NCBI RefSeq assembly: GCF_025628965.1
Contig: NZ_JAOTEN010000002.1
Span: 1 to 64,000, forward strand
Direction of reading: 5' to 3'
Source: Chryseobacterium gilvum
GTDB taxonomy: Bacteria > Bacteroidota > Bacteroidia > Flavobacteriales > Weeksellaceae
DNA length: 64,000 bases
Shown here: positions 55,452 to 64,000 of the stretch, piece by piece
How positions within the stretch are numbered: the stretch's first letter is position 1
How the letters are laid out: the number at the start of each line of letters is the position of its first letter
Position numbers and translations under genes: made by a program
Notes under the pieces: model-generated
What the model was told of the DNA's origin: nothing
The model's input: the letters and a program-made list of their open reading frames with translations, nothing else
The model's database searches: none

Positions 55452-56483
55452 TTACCTCGGTATCTCTATTCCCTCCAAAATCTGGCGGATAATTTCATCA
55501 GCAGTAAGACCTTCCATTTCCCGTTCCGGAGAAACAATGACTCTGTGTCTCAGGACCGCATAGCTTGCTTCTTTAATATCTTCCGGCGTCACAAAATCTC
55601 TTCCTCTTAAAGCGGCAAACGCTTTGGATGCGGTAAGCAAGGCTAAACTCGCTCTCGGAGAAGCACCTAAATATAAAAACTGGTTTTCTCTTGTATTAAT
55701 GATAATTTTAGCGATGTATTCGATCAACTGGGATTCTACGATGATTTCTTTGACCAGCTTCTGATAATTATTGAGCTGCTGAGCGGTAATTACACGATTC
55801 ACCACATCAGTTTTATCTTCCTGCCTGTTTTCATGCTGATTTTTAATAATGGAAACTTCCTGCTCGAGGTTAGGATAGCCCACGTTTATTTTGAATAAAA
55901 AACGGTCAAGCTGCGCTTCCGGAAGACGGTACGTTCCTTCGTGCTCAATAGGATTCTGTGTAGCCACTACTAAAAATGGAGCTTCCATGGTGTACTGTAT
56001 TCCATCCATCGTGATCTGGCGTTCTTCCATTACTTCAAATAATGCAGACTGCGTTTTAGCAGGAGAACGGTTGATCTCATCAATCAAGATAAAATTGGAA
56101 AAGATGGGCCCTTTTTTAAATTCAAATTCAGAATTTCTGACATTAAAAACGGAGGTTCCCAAAATATCGGAAGGCATAAGATCCGGTGTAAACTGTATCC
56201 TGCTGAAATCTACATCAATGGTTTTGGAAAGCAATTTTGCGGTAATGGTTTTGGCAACTCCCGGAACGCCTTCTATTAAAACGTGCCCGTTTGACAATAA
56301 AGCAGCCAAAAGATGCTCAATCATATCCTGTTGGCCTACAATCACTTTCGCAAGTTCTGCTTTTACTTTTTCCAAGCTTTCACGAAGTTCAATCATATCA
56401 ATTCTTGCGTGAAAATTGTTTTCTTTTTTATCAAGCTCTATTGAATTCTGCTCCTCTATATTCTGGTTTTCAAAGTTTTCCAT
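55452..56483 (-). CDS. MoxR-family AAA+ ATPase
   Basis: A 343-residue ATPase. The start MENFENQNIEEQ is preferred over a GTG eight codons upstream. Walker A is GVPGVAKT, Walker B ILIDEINR, and sensor 1 VVATQNP. The C-terminal lid holds GASPRASLALLTASKAFA. MoxR proteins act as chaperone-like motors with vWA-type partners; DUF58 follows and DUF4350 precedes in the same direction. It probably matures or remodels an envelope protein. The client is not known. Confidence 0.92.
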   Translation of the reverse strand: MENFENQNIEEQNSIELDKKENNFHARIDMIELRESLEKVKAELAKVIVGQQDMIEHLLAALLSNGHVLIEGVPGVAKTITAKLLSKTIDVDFSRIQFTPDLMPSDILGTSVFNVRNSEFEFKKGPIFSNFILIDEINRSPAKTQSALFEVMEERQITMDGIQYTMEAPFLVVATQNPIEHEGTYRLPEAQLDRFLFKINVGYPNLEQEVSIIKNQHENRQEDKTDVVNRVITAQQLNNYQKLVKEIIVESQLIEYIAKIIINTRENQFLYLGASPRASLALLTASKAFAALRGRDFVTPEDIKEASYAVLRHRVIVSPEREMEGLTADEIIRQILEGIEIPR

Positions 56484-56570
56484 AAATTTTATGTTTTTTG
56501 CTGTCACAAAGCAAATGATAATTTTATTTAATTAATGATTTCAACCTTTTCGAAATCAAAAAGATGTATA

Positions 56571-57728
56571 TTATTTTAAAATGTCATCCAAAAGCCGGTT
56601 CATTCTTGCCAGATCTTCTTTCATTACTGATGCATAAGGATCTAACCCTTTTTTCATGAGTTCTACTGCTTCAGAGATTACTTCCGTTGTTTTTCCGGTT
56701 TTCAGATGAAGCTTTTTAATAAATTCTTCATCCATATTCTGAGTATCAATCAGCAGGTCAATCCGTATTCTATTTAAAAAATAATGCGCTTTTTTTGCCA
56801 TCATATCGTGAAAATCACCTTCCTGAAGATACAGATTCCCGATGCTTTTTACAAAATCTACCGACGTATTTCTTAGAGGTTCTACGATCGGTACAATACG
56901 CTGCTTCCTTTTTGCATTAAAGAAAATGAATAATATTAAACCTCCCAACAAAAGCCACCAAGCATATTTAAGCGCCGGTTTTGATAAAATGAACCTCATA
57001 AATGAGCCCGATTCTTTGGTATTGCTTTCTACAAACCAAAGCGTTTCCCTATCTGGAAGATAAGAAAAAACATTTTGTGCGTATTTTATATTTCCGGGTT
57101 TCAGCAGATAATAATTGGTCAGAAAAAGCGGTTCACAATGAACGTAAATATTGCCTTTCCCGTATTTTGCTTTGATAAAATTTGCATGGTCAGGATTTTC
57201 TTCATCCATGGTTTTGCCTAATATTTCAACATCCGTTTTCACGTAAGAAAAACCTATTCCTGAAGGGAATTTATCCAATTTGATAAAATCATTCTGATAT
57301 TTTTTATCGGTAAGTTTAAGCACGCTGCTCTCTGCAAATGAAGCCTGCGAACTGTAATATCCTATTTTATCTGAGATATTGTTTGGCACTTTGCTTACAA
57401 TCAGCATCGCGTCTGAACCTTTGGAGACCTCATCCATAATATTGTTCCAGGACTCTTGATCTATTTCGTTTTCTACTACGACAATATTATGTGGCTTTTT
57501 CTTATTCTTACCGTAGTAATCATACGGAGCAATATCTATTTTTTTGAGATTATCTTTAAAAAGGCCTTTTACTTCGCGATTGAAAACAAATAATCCGAAC
57601 GGTGATTTTTCATTGACGTCAAAATTTTTCCGCCAGTCTGTGACCTCAGTCTTATTAACTTCAAACAATGCCAAAATCACCATGATGATGATGAAAATGA
57701 AAGCATATATTTTGAATGTTTTATTCAT
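56571..57728 (-). CDS. DUF4350 domain protein
   Basis: A 385-residue membrane protein with an N-terminal helix (about 7-22) and a second helix near 250-270 (YAWWLLLGGLILFIFFNA). Between them lies a domain resembling the DUF4350 (GATase-like) fold. The C-terminal ~110 residues are a soluble helical domain. It lies between the DUF4129-like gene and moxR, with 15- and 87-base gaps. It is a regular member of this type of cluster, with no known activity. Confidence 0.75.
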   Translation of the reverse strand: MNKTFKIYAFIFIIIMVILALFEVNKTEVTDWRKNFDVNEKSPFGLFVFNREVKGLFKDNLKKIDIAPYDYYGKNKKKPHNIVVVENEIDQESWNNIMDEVSKGSDAMLIVSKVPNNISDKIGYYSSQASFAESSVLKLTDKKYQNDFIKLDKFPSGIGFSYVKTDVEILGKTMDEENPDHANFIKAKYGKGNIYVHCEPLFLTNYYLLKPGNIKYAQNVFSYLPDRETLWFVESNTKESGSFMRFILSKPALKYAWWLLLGGLILFIFFNAKRKQRIVPIVEPLRNTSVDFVKSIGNLYLQEGDFHDMMAKKAHYFLNRIRIDLLIDTQNMDEEFIKKLHLKTGKTTEVISEAVELMKKGLDPYASVMKEDLARMNRLLDDILK

Positions 57729-57743
57729 GTATCGAAAGATTAA

Positions 57744-58541
57744 TTACGGCTTGAAGGCCTGAAACTGGTTTTTAAATTTTGTATAATTCTGCTCATCAAT
57801 ACTGAACTCGCCATACCAAACATAATCAAATATGTAGACCAGGTTTGAAAAGTCAGTCCTATAATATGCATCTTTCAGCTCGGCGGTATAATCTTTATTG
57901 GTTTTTTCAGGATTCCAGAGAATCTGTTTTTTATCACTCAGTTTTTTAAGGATAAATAAAAACTGATACCGTATTGCAGAACGGTAATCACCTGATCTCT
58001 CAAAACCGGCTATACTTTCCGGGAAATTGATCTCGTGAATGTTCTCCTGAAGCTCTTCATCCTTGATCAGGACTTTTTTATTTCGTTTTCCAAAAATAAA
58101 ATTCCCGTTTTTACCGATTAAATATCTGATGATAAAATAGAGTAAAAACCCCACCAGAACAATGGCAAAAAGGCGGATAATGATATTGGCAACACTGGCT
58201 GAAGTTTCTAAACTGGTCTCTCCGAAAATACTCTGAATGAGCCTGAAAAATTTTCTGCGAAGCTTTTCCAGAAATGATTCTCTGGGTTTTGACGTAGAAT
58301 AATCGAACTCTTTCCCCCGATATCTTGACTGAATATTTTCCTTAAACTTTTTGGGATAAACTGTATTTTCGGAAATATTATTTCTGCGCAGAACAGAATC
58401 TGCCGGAAGCATATTTTTATAATTACCTTCTTCTAAGGAATCCTGAAAATAATCTTCACCGACAGACACGCTATCATACACCTGAGCTTTCGAAGACCCA
58501 AATGTAAAAAACAGCAGAACAAAAAGCAGAATTTTATTCAT
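57744..58541 (-). CDS. DUF4129-like membrane protein
   Basis: A 265-residue protein. The ATG at 58541 gives MNKILLFVLLFFTFGSSKAQ, a signal peptide or anchor; a TTG three codons upstream is less likely. A central helix (about 120-140; LFAIVLVGFLLYFIIRYLI) and a C-terminal domain with KLSDKKQILWNPEKTNKDY follow. In other genomes DUF4129 is often fused to transglutaminases. The gene overlaps the polytopic protein gene by eight bases. Confidence 0.75.
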   Translation of the reverse strand: MNKILLFVLLFFTFGSSKAQVYDSVSVGEDYFQDSLEEGNYKNMLPADSVLRRNNISENTVYPKKFKENIQSRYRGKEFDYSTSKPRESFLEKLRRKFFRLIQSIFGETSLETSASVANIIIRLFAIVLVGFLLYFIIRYLIGKNGNFIFGKRNKKVLIKDEELQENIHEINFPESIAGFERSGDYRSAIRYQFLFILKKLSDKKQILWNPEKTNKDYTAELKDAYYRTDFSNLVYIFDYVWYGEFSIDEQNYTKFKNQFQAFKP

Positions 58542-59496
58542 TATTGCCAATAGTATCTATTTCTGCCAATTCTACCTGCTGATGAAGATCTGTACGGCTG
58601 TCGTAATACATAAGTCCGGAATTGATGTATAACAGATTCATAAACAGCATCATAATGAGTGAAGAAATTCCGTAAATTACAAATATAATCACTCCGAAGG
58701 AACCTTCCATCGGGTTGTGTTCAAAGCCGGCATCGGGTGTAGAAGTGGTAATAGTTCCGAGATACATAAACATCGGAACCATGGTAAATACCATACTGAT
58801 AACATAGTACATGATTACAAAAATAATTGATGCTCCCCAGTATTTCCAGTACGGTGAAGATTCTCTTCCGTTTTTGTAAGAAAACTGTGATCTTATAGAG
58901 TAACTTAAACTTTCAAAGAATCCGCGATTACTATTGAAATAATCGTACGTAAGAAAGGTGATGACATTGAATAATGTAGGTGCCACAAAGAGAATCACAA
59001 CCAACCCTATTAAAATAAAGATCAAAATATAGGAGATCCCGAAAATAATAACTGAAGCTGGAATGACAAGGAAAGTAAGCCCAAGATAAAGTTTGAAAAT
59101 TTTTCCGGCATTTTTTTTAAAATCACCAAGAATATCATCTGTTTTTATTTTGAAATTTCCTTCAGAAACCCTTTTGGCATAAAAGACCGGAAAGAGAAAA
59201 TTGACGATCATCAATGCAGAGTACAGTAAAAATACCAAAATAACCGTTACGATAAATATCGCCATATTATCCTCAAAATACTGTTCAAAATAAGAGCTTT
59301 GCCCATCAAGATTAGACCCCATCATCTGACCGAAGAGATTTCTAAATCCGAAAACGGTCACCACGACGATTAATGTCAACAAAAGCCCATTGATCAGAAG
59401 GTAATTTTTAAAATAATTTTTACCGTATAATTTAAAAAAATTAAAAGTATCGCTTATAAAACTTCCAAAGTCTCTTTTTTTATAAAACTGCATCAT
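58534..59496 (-). CDS. polytopic membrane protein of the MoxR cluster
   Basis: A 320-residue protein with about six hydrophobic helices. It starts FYKKRDFGSFISDTF. A long central pair of helices is rich in Ile, Val and Phe (about 135-180). I do not recognise a specific named family; it resembles DUF4013-like proteins found with MoxR-DUF58 systems. It overlaps the SpoIIM-like gene by 17 bases and the DUF4129-like gene by eight, so it is translationally coupled. Confidence 0.7.
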   Translation of the reverse strand: MMQFYKKRDFGSFISDTFNFFKLYGKNYFKNYLLINGLLLTLIVVVTVFGFRNLFGQMMGSNLDGQSSYFEQYFEDNMAIFIVTVILVFLLYSALMIVNFLFPVFYAKRVSEGNFKIKTDDILGDFKKNAGKIFKLYLGLTFLVIPASVIIFGISYILIFILIGLVVILFVAPTLFNVITFLTYDYFNSNRGFFESLSYSIRSQFSYKNGRESSPYWKYWGASIIFVIMYYVISMVFTMVPMFMYLGTITTSTPDAGFEHNPMEGSFGVIIFVIYGISSLIMMLFMNLLYINSGLMYYDSRTDLHQQVELAEIDTIGNNE

Positions 59497-60463
59497 GGGT
59501 ATTTTTTAAAGTTTTTCCGGCAACAATTGAAGGATACACAAAATAGTAAAATCCTATGATAAACAAACATCCGAAGATGATGAGAAGATTTAAGAATAAA
59601 GGCATTTTCAAGGCGTGTCTTGTAACATAGCCTTCAATAATCCCTGCACAGACCGTAAAAGGTATGGTGCTTAAAAATATTTTAAATGAATCTTTTAAAC
59701 CTCTTTTCAAAGAATTAAACCTGGAATAGGTCCCCGGAAACAGAATTGATGTTCCCAGGATTAATCCGCACATCGCTTCTACCACCATTGAGAAGATCTC
59801 GAACACGCCGTGAAGCCATATTCCTCTCGCGCTGTCTTTTAAAGCTCCATAATCATAGAAAAAGTACTGGAACGAACCCAACATCACAGAATTGGAAAGC
59901 AGCAGATACAGTGAGCCAATACCTCCAAAAATACCGTAAATATAAAGTTTGGCTCCGACCCCGATATTATTAAAAACAATGCCTATGGTACTTCCCCATG
60001 TAGAGCCACTTTGATAAACCCCAACTGCATTTCCGGCTTTGATATTTTCTATGGTGGTATTGACATAGCTTTCGCCCAGAATAACATTGGCAAAATCTTT
60101 ATCATAAATTGCCGAAAGCACTCCCATTGCCGTAAATAATATAAAAAACACAAAAGCATACATTAAATATCGCTTGTAGTGATGTACCAGCAGAGGAACT
60201 TCAGTAGAAAAGAAATACAGCAGCCTTTTTTTTTCTACTCTTTTGGTTTTGTAGATTTTCTGAAAGATCTGTGAAGACAGGTGATTAAGATAAACCGTGG
60301 TATTGCTTTTCGGGTAATAGGTCTGCGCAAAAGAAAGGTCGTTGATGAGATTAATATACAGTGAAGACAGGTCATCAGGATTTTTTTTGATTTTCCCTTG
60401 AATAACCTGTTCGATTCCCAACCATTTTTCTTTATTTTGTTTAATAAAATAAACTTCTCTCAT
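59480..60463 (-). CDS. SpoIIM-like (stage II sporulation protein M family) membrane protein
   Basis: A 327-residue protein. The start MREVYFIKQNKEKW is chosen; an upstream ATG at 60499 would cross the divergent RDD gene's start. N-terminal helical cytosolic segment (about 1-95), then five or so transmembrane helices with ARGIWLHGVFEIFSMVVEA near 212-230, the typical SpoIIM core. Non-sporulating Bacteroidetes carry this family in MoxR clusters. It is the first gene of the minus-strand operon and shares a 27-base gap with the RDD gene. Confidence 0.82.
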   Translation of the reverse strand: MREVYFIKQNKEKWLGIEQVIQGKIKKNPDDLSSLYINLINDLSFAQTYYPKSNTTVYLNHLSSQIFQKIYKTKRVEKKRLLYFFSTEVPLLVHHYKRYLMYAFVFFILFTAMGVLSAIYDKDFANVILGESYVNTTIENIKAGNAVGVYQSGSTWGSTIGIVFNNIGVGAKLYIYGIFGGIGSLYLLLSNSVMLGSFQYFFYDYGALKDSARGIWLHGVFEIFSMVVEAMCGLILGTSILFPGTYSRFNSLKRGLKDSFKIFLSTIPFTVCAGIIEGYVTRHALKMPLFLNLLIIFGCLFIIGFYYFVYPSIVAGKTLKNTHDAVL

Positions 60464-60490
60464 AATTGTAAGGCTAAAATAATAAAAAAT

Positions 60491-61234
60491 ATGTCTCAAA
60501 TTGCGATTAATACTTCACAAAATGTAAATATTAATTTTAACATATCCAGTATTGGTGAAAGAATACTTGCTTTCATCATCGACAGCGCCATTAAAATTGC
60601 GTATGGAATTTTTATTATTTATTTATTTTTCAAAATTTTTAATTTAGGCTATATCTTAAATGGTTTGGATGATTGGTCTGTAGGAGCTGTTTACATCATC
60701 CTTTTATTCCCTGCATTCATTTATCCTGTGGTTTTGGAAAGCTTAATGGAAGGCCAGACTCCAGGAAAAAAAATCATGAAAATTAAAGTCGTAAAAATCG
60801 ACGGTTATCAGGCGAGTTTTGGAGATTACCTCATTCGCTGGGTTTTCAGAACAATTGATATTTCGATTGCATTTATAGGATTAATTTCCATGATTATCTC
60901 TAAAAATAACCAACGGCTAGGTGACATTGCTTCTGGAACAGCTGTGATCTCTTTGAAGAATAATGTAAATATCTCACATACGATCTTAGAAAATATTAAT
61001 GCTGATTACGTTCCTACATTTCCTCAGGTAATCGGGCTGAGTGATAATGATATGAGAATCATCAAAGACAATTACCTGAAAGCGTTAAAAATAGATGACC
61101 GACAGGTTATTCATAAACTTTCGGAGAAAATAAAAGGCATTCTGAAGCTGGAAGTAGACCCTACAAAGATGACAGAACGGCAATTTATCGGGGTGATCAT
61201 CAAAGATTATAATTATTATACAGGGAAAGAGTAA
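60491..61234 (+). CDS. RDD family membrane protein
   Basis: A 247-residue membrane protein. The start MSQIAINTSQNVN is preferred over an upstream ATG (60398) inside the divergent SpoIIM-like gene. RDD motifs are Arg-Ile-Leu then Asp near the first helix (GERILAFIIDSAIK, about 19-32), GQTPGKKIMKIKV in the loop, and GDYLIRWVFRTID. Three transmembrane helices are followed by a cytosolic tail of ~80 residues. It is paired head-to-head with SpoIIM-like, a common arrangement in such clusters. Confidence 0.88.
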   Translation: MSQIAINTSQNVNINFNISSIGERILAFIIDSAIKIAYGIFIIYLFFKIFNLGYILNGLDDWSVGAVYIILLFPAFIYPVVLESLMEGQTPGKKIMKIKVVKIDGYQASFGDYLIRWVFRTIDISIAFIGLISMIISKNNQRLGDIASGTAVISLKNNVNISHTILENINADYVPTFPQVIGLSDNDMRIIKDNYLKALKIDDRQVIHKLSEKIKGILKLEVDPTKMTERQFIGVIIKDYNYYTGKE

Positions 61235-61287
61235 ACTTAGATGCGTGGTTCGGTGCAGATTTTGCATCTTTTAGTGAAATCTTACTT

Positions 61288-61578
61288 ATGAAATTCGAAA
61301 ACAATAAATCCGGCAATGGCGGGGTCATTACGCTTCATAACGAAATTAAAGAAGTCGGAAGACTTACCTATACCATATTTCCGCAAGAGAATAAACTTAT
61401 TATTTCTTTTGTACTTGTACATCCTGAATTTGAAGGCCGGGGAATGGGAAAATACCTTGTAGAGGAAGCCATAAAATTTTCAAGAGAAAACAAGTGGAAC
61501 GTTTACCCGCACTGTTCTTATGCGAGAGCCGTGATGTCTAGAATGAATGACGTGGATGATATTTTTCTAAAACGTTAA
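61288..61578 (+). CDS. small GNAT (YjdJ-type) acetyltransferase
   Basis: A 96-residue minimal acetyltransferase. The acetyl-CoA loop is VHPEFEGRGMGKYLVEEA (about 49-66), with PHCSYARAVMSR (about 74-85) as the conserved Cys-containing segment. The substrate is unknown. Its 3' end overlaps that of the convergent glycosyltransferase gene by 12 bases. Confidence 0.85.
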   Translation: MKFENNKSGNGGVITLHNEIKEVGRLTYTIFPQENKLIISFVLVHPEFEGRGMGKYLVEEAIKFSRENKWNVYPHCSYARAVMSRMNDVDDIFLKR

Positions 61579-62538
61579 AACGTCATTTACAATAATATCC
61601 TCAATATCGTCGGGATATTGTACCTGCAAATGCTGATCTGTAACCACCCAGTTTCTGATCTCGTGTACTTCAAGAATTTTAGAATTCATAATTCCCATGT
61701 TATCGAGCGCACAAGCATTGCATTCCTGCTCATACTGATTATGGATAGGGATCACAAAGAGTTTTTTGTCCATAAAAAGAGCTTCAGCCGGCCCTTCAAA
61801 ACCTGCATTGCACAATATACCTTCACAGTTTTGAAAGCATTCTAAAAAATGCAGCTCATCAATCGGGAAAATCTCTACATTCCCTGTTCTGTCATGCAAT
61901 TTGGTGTATTTTGAAAAAACCTTCCACTCTACCGGGATTTGTTTCAGGACTTTTGTAATATTTTCATCTGAAAAACTGGGAAGATAAACGATATAAAATC
62001 CTTTTTTATCGGGATGTAAATTCCTGATCTTTCTTCTAATTACGGGTTTTTTGATCTGAGGATGATAGCTTTCGAAATGAAATCCTATTCTATACCTGCT
62101 CGGAACATAATATTTTAAGACCAGCTCTCCCAGAAAATCTTTTTTTGCGGGTTTCGGGGTTTCCTTAAAACTCATGGAAGCCTGATGACTCAGCTCAAGC
62201 ATTTTCAGTTTCCGAAGTTTACAGGCCCACCCTGTCAAAGGTTCGTAATCATTAATAATTAAATCATACTGTTTCAGTTCTATTTCTCTTATTGTTTTGA
62301 GTGCTTCAAGAAAATTATTGTCAGTAATGATCTTTTTATAGGAAATCCCACCCGTCTTATTGTAAAGAAGAGAGATGCCTTTATGATAAAAATCTATAGG
62401 AGAATCTATTGTGAGCTGAGACTGATGACCGCTGATTAAGGTATCAACAGATGCATATTTCTTTAGTATCGGAATAATTTCCTGAGCTCTTGCGATGTGC
62501 CCGTTTCCGGTTCCCTGAAATGCATAAAGTATTTTCAT
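61567..62538 (-). CDS. glycosyltransferase-like protein (GT28-type)
   Basis: A 323-residue cytosolic protein. The N-terminal motif GTGNGHIARAQEIIPIL (about 10-26) resembles the MurG/GT28 first domain, and LCNAGFEGPAEALFM (about 235-249) the sugar-nucleotide-binding second domain. It likely modifies a lipid or surface glycan; the donor and acceptor are unknown. It starts one base before the stop of the LpxH-like gene, so they are coupled. Confidence 0.8.
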   Translation of the reverse strand: MKILYAFQGTGNGHIARAQEIIPILKKYASVDTLISGHQSQLTIDSPIDFYHKGISLLYNKTGGISYKKIITDNNFLEALKTIREIELKQYDLIINDYEPLTGWACKLRKLKMLELSHQASMSFKETPKPAKKDFLGELVLKYYVPSRYRIGFHFESYHPQIKKPVIRRKIRNLHPDKKGFYIVYLPSFSDENITKVLKQIPVEWKVFSKYTKLHDRTGNVEIFPIDELHFLECFQNCEGILCNAGFEGPAEALFMDKKLFVIPIHNQYEQECNACALDNMGIMNSKILEVHEIRNWVVTDQHLQVQYPDDIEDIIVNDVLTF

Positions 62539-62539
62539 A

Positions 62540-63370
62540 TCAGGAAAATTGGGTAACTATTTTCATCAGTTCTGAACTGTTCATTTCCTGGAATTCTTCA
62601 GACTCATCATCTTTAAGCAGATGCTTATGATCTTCGTAGTGAAAAATTTTCCACTCTTTGTTGTCATACTCCAGAGCAGATAAATTTTCGATCCAGTCTC
62701 CTGAATTCAGGTATGTACAGGAACCTTTTTTATTTTTGACTTCGCGAATCTGAGGCTGATGAATATGTCCGCAGATGACGTAATCGTATCCGTTATCAAT
62801 AGCCAGTTCGGAAGCTGTCAACTCAAAATCCCCAATATATTTTACGGCTTTTTTGACGTTATTTTTAATTTTTTTTGAAAATGAATACTTTTCTTTACCC
62901 ATCTTGTCCAAAAACCAATTGACTACGTTATTGATGACAATTAAGGTATCGTATCCTTTTCCACCCAACTTGGCAATCCATTTAGAATGCTGTACAGAAG
63001 CATCAAAAACGTCACCGTGAAAGATCCACGTTTTCTTGCCATCTTTTTCAAGACATAACTTATTACATACTTTTAGCTTCCCAAGCTCAAAATCCGTAAA
63101 TTTTCTGAACATCTCATCGTGGTTGCCGGTGATGTAATAAACATCAGTCATTTTTGTGGCCAATGAAATAATTTTCTTAATGACTTTCAAATGGGGTTTT
63201 GGGAAGTAAGACTTTTTAAACTGCCAAATATCAATGATATCCCCGTTTAAAACCAATGTTTCCGGTTGAATAGAATTTAGATACCGCAACAGCTCTTTAG
63301 CCTTACATCCGTATGTTCCCAAATGTACATCCGAAATCACAACCAAATCAACGTTTCTTTTCATCTGCAA
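62540..63370 (-). CDS. metallophosphoesterase, UDP-2,3-diacylglucosamine hydrolase-like (LpxH family)
   Basis: A 276-residue calcineurin-like phosphoesterase. Metal motifs are SDVHLGTYGC (about 13-22), NGDIIDIW, GNHDE, HGDVFD and GHIHQPQ, in the usual order. The alternative start MKRN (63364) is equally likely. LpxH family members cleave UDP-diacylglucosamine in lipid A synthesis; a broader role in lipid phosphate metabolism is possible. It is coupled to the GT28-type gene. Confidence 0.85.
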   Translation of the reverse strand: MQMKRNVDLVVISDVHLGTYGCKAKELLRYLNSIQPETLVLNGDIIDIWQFKKSYFPKPHLKVIKKIISLATKMTDVYYITGNHDEMFRKFTDFELGKLKVCNKLCLEKDGKKTWIFHGDVFDASVQHSKWIAKLGGKGYDTLIVINNVVNWFLDKMGKEKYSFSKKIKNNVKKAVKYIGDFELTASELAIDNGYDYVICGHIHQPQIREVKNKKGSCTYLNSGDWIENLSALEYDNKEWKIFHYEDHKHLLKDDESEEFQEMNSSELMKIVTQFS

Positions 63371-63437
63371 AATTTTACCTGATTTATTGCAAAGAAACCA
63401 TTTGAAAATGAATTGTATATGAATGCTATATTATGTT

Positions 63438-64000
63438 TTATAACGCGTCCAGCAACTCGTCTGTAATTTCCATGTTATGATAAACGTTCTGCACGTCATC
63501 ATCTTCTTCAAAGCGGTCAAGCATTTTCATATTAGCTTTAAACTGTTCTTCCGTAACTTCTTTGGTATTGTTAGGAATTCTCTGAAGTTCTGCGCTTTTC
63601 ACCTCAATGCCCAGTTCGTCCAGCTTGTGTGACAAAGACCCGAAATCTTCAAAAGCGGTAGTTACCATTACTTCCTGTTCATCCTGATCAATATCTTCTG
63701 CGCCACCGTCGATCATTTCCATCTCAAAATCATCCCAGTCCATTTTGATCTGTGCCTTATCAATACTGAAAATACCCTTTCTGTCGAAAATGAATGCCAG
63801 TTCTCCGTTCTTTCCTAAGTTACCATCAAATTTATTGAAAATAGCCCTCACATTGGCCACGGTTCTGGTGGTATTGTTTGTTGTACATTCTACAAAAAAA
63901 GCGACACCGCCCTGTCCGTATCCTTCATATGTAATTTCTTCATAGTTTTCGGCATCCGCGCCGCTTGCCTTTTTAATTGCTCTTTCTACATTATCTTTCG
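63438..64000 (-). CDS. yebC: YebC/PmpR-family protein, 5' end outside the window
   Basis: The minus-strand frame stays open to the window end, so the start lies beyond 64000; about 187 residues are visible. The start at an internal Met (63860) would be false, because the upstream frame reads NVERAIKKASGAD and EGYGQGGVAFFVEC, core YebC segments. The C-terminal part contains FDRKGIF and NMEITDELLDAL-type ends. YebC proteins aid translation of proline-rich stretches or act as DNA-binding regulators, depending on the family branch. Confidence 0.95.
   Translation of the reverse strand, partial: KDNVERAIKKASGADAENYEEITYEGYGQGGVAFFVECTTNNTTRTVANVRAIFNKFDGNLGKNGELAFIFDRKGIFSIDKAQIKMDWDDFEMEMIDGGAEDIDQDEQEVMVTTAFEDFGSLSHKLDELGIEVKSAELQRIPNNTKEVTEEQFKANMKMLDRFEEDDDVQNVYHNMEITDELLDAL

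Overview
The window looks like a chromosomal segment of a low-GC Flavobacteriia bacterium, most likely Chryseobacterium or a close relative. This rests on several sequence features: C-terminal type IX secretion (T9SS) sorting domains, short-lipobox lipoproteins, TAnnTTTG promoter elements of the Bacteroidetes type, a bacillithiol gene (bshA), and a Bacteroidetes-style set of DUF4292, DUF4254, DUF4350, DUF2851 and DUF4129-like genes. The genus call is inference; no rRNA or tRNA gene was seen.

Layout. 0.3-8.8 kb: dihydroorotase (-), then a forward run of flippase, sugar nucleotidyltransferase, DUF4292 lipoprotein, EnvC-like M23 protein, TatA, DUF4254, a small lipoprotein and GTP cyclohydrolase II. 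8.8-12.4 kb: a lipoprotein (-) divergent from a secreted GH3 hexosaminidase, then bshA. 12.4-16.7 kb: an accessory patch. It holds an unknown 160-aa gene, an XRE regulator with two compensating frameshifts, a 499-aa lipoprotein with an AT-rich C-terminal half, several very small membrane or secreted ORFs, a gene broken in a poly-A run, and a second copy of the bshA 3' end at the far edge. 16.8-30.9 kb: housekeeping and envelope genes (DUF2851, PspC, GNAT, an AddA-like helicase-nuclease, ferritin, Spy-like protein, 4-alpha-glucanotransferase, a T9SS cargo, cysS). 31.5-36.2 kb: two paralogous surface proteins, one ending in a phage-type S74 chaperone domain, and a TMEM175-like channel gene broken in a C7 run.

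36.3-48.8 kb: FolE, two small forward genes, then a minus-strand methionine/one-carbon cluster headed by a SAM-I riboswitch: metX, an ACT-homoserine dehydrogenase, a trans-sulfuration enzyme, the N-terminal half of methionine synthase, a fatty acid desaturase, the C-terminal half of methionine synthase, and metF. Together the met genes cover aspartate semialdehyde to methionine, with the folate supply from MetF. 49-53.5 kb: a GH63-type glucosidase and a fibronectin/T9SS cargo. 53.5-61.2 kb: OsmC and a minus-strand MoxR-DUF58 membrane operon (SpoIIM-like, polytopic protein, DUF4129-like, DUF4350-like, MoxR, DUF58) with a divergent RDD gene. 61.3-64 kb: GNAT, glycosyltransferase, LpxH-like phosphoesterase and a 5'-truncated yebC.

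The most interesting parts are the 12.4-16.7 kb patch with the bshA tail duplication, the split metH with a desaturase inside a SAM-riboswitch cluster, the S74 surface-protein pair, and the MoxR-DUF58 operon. I saw no CRISPR array, no transposase, and no recognisable defence system.
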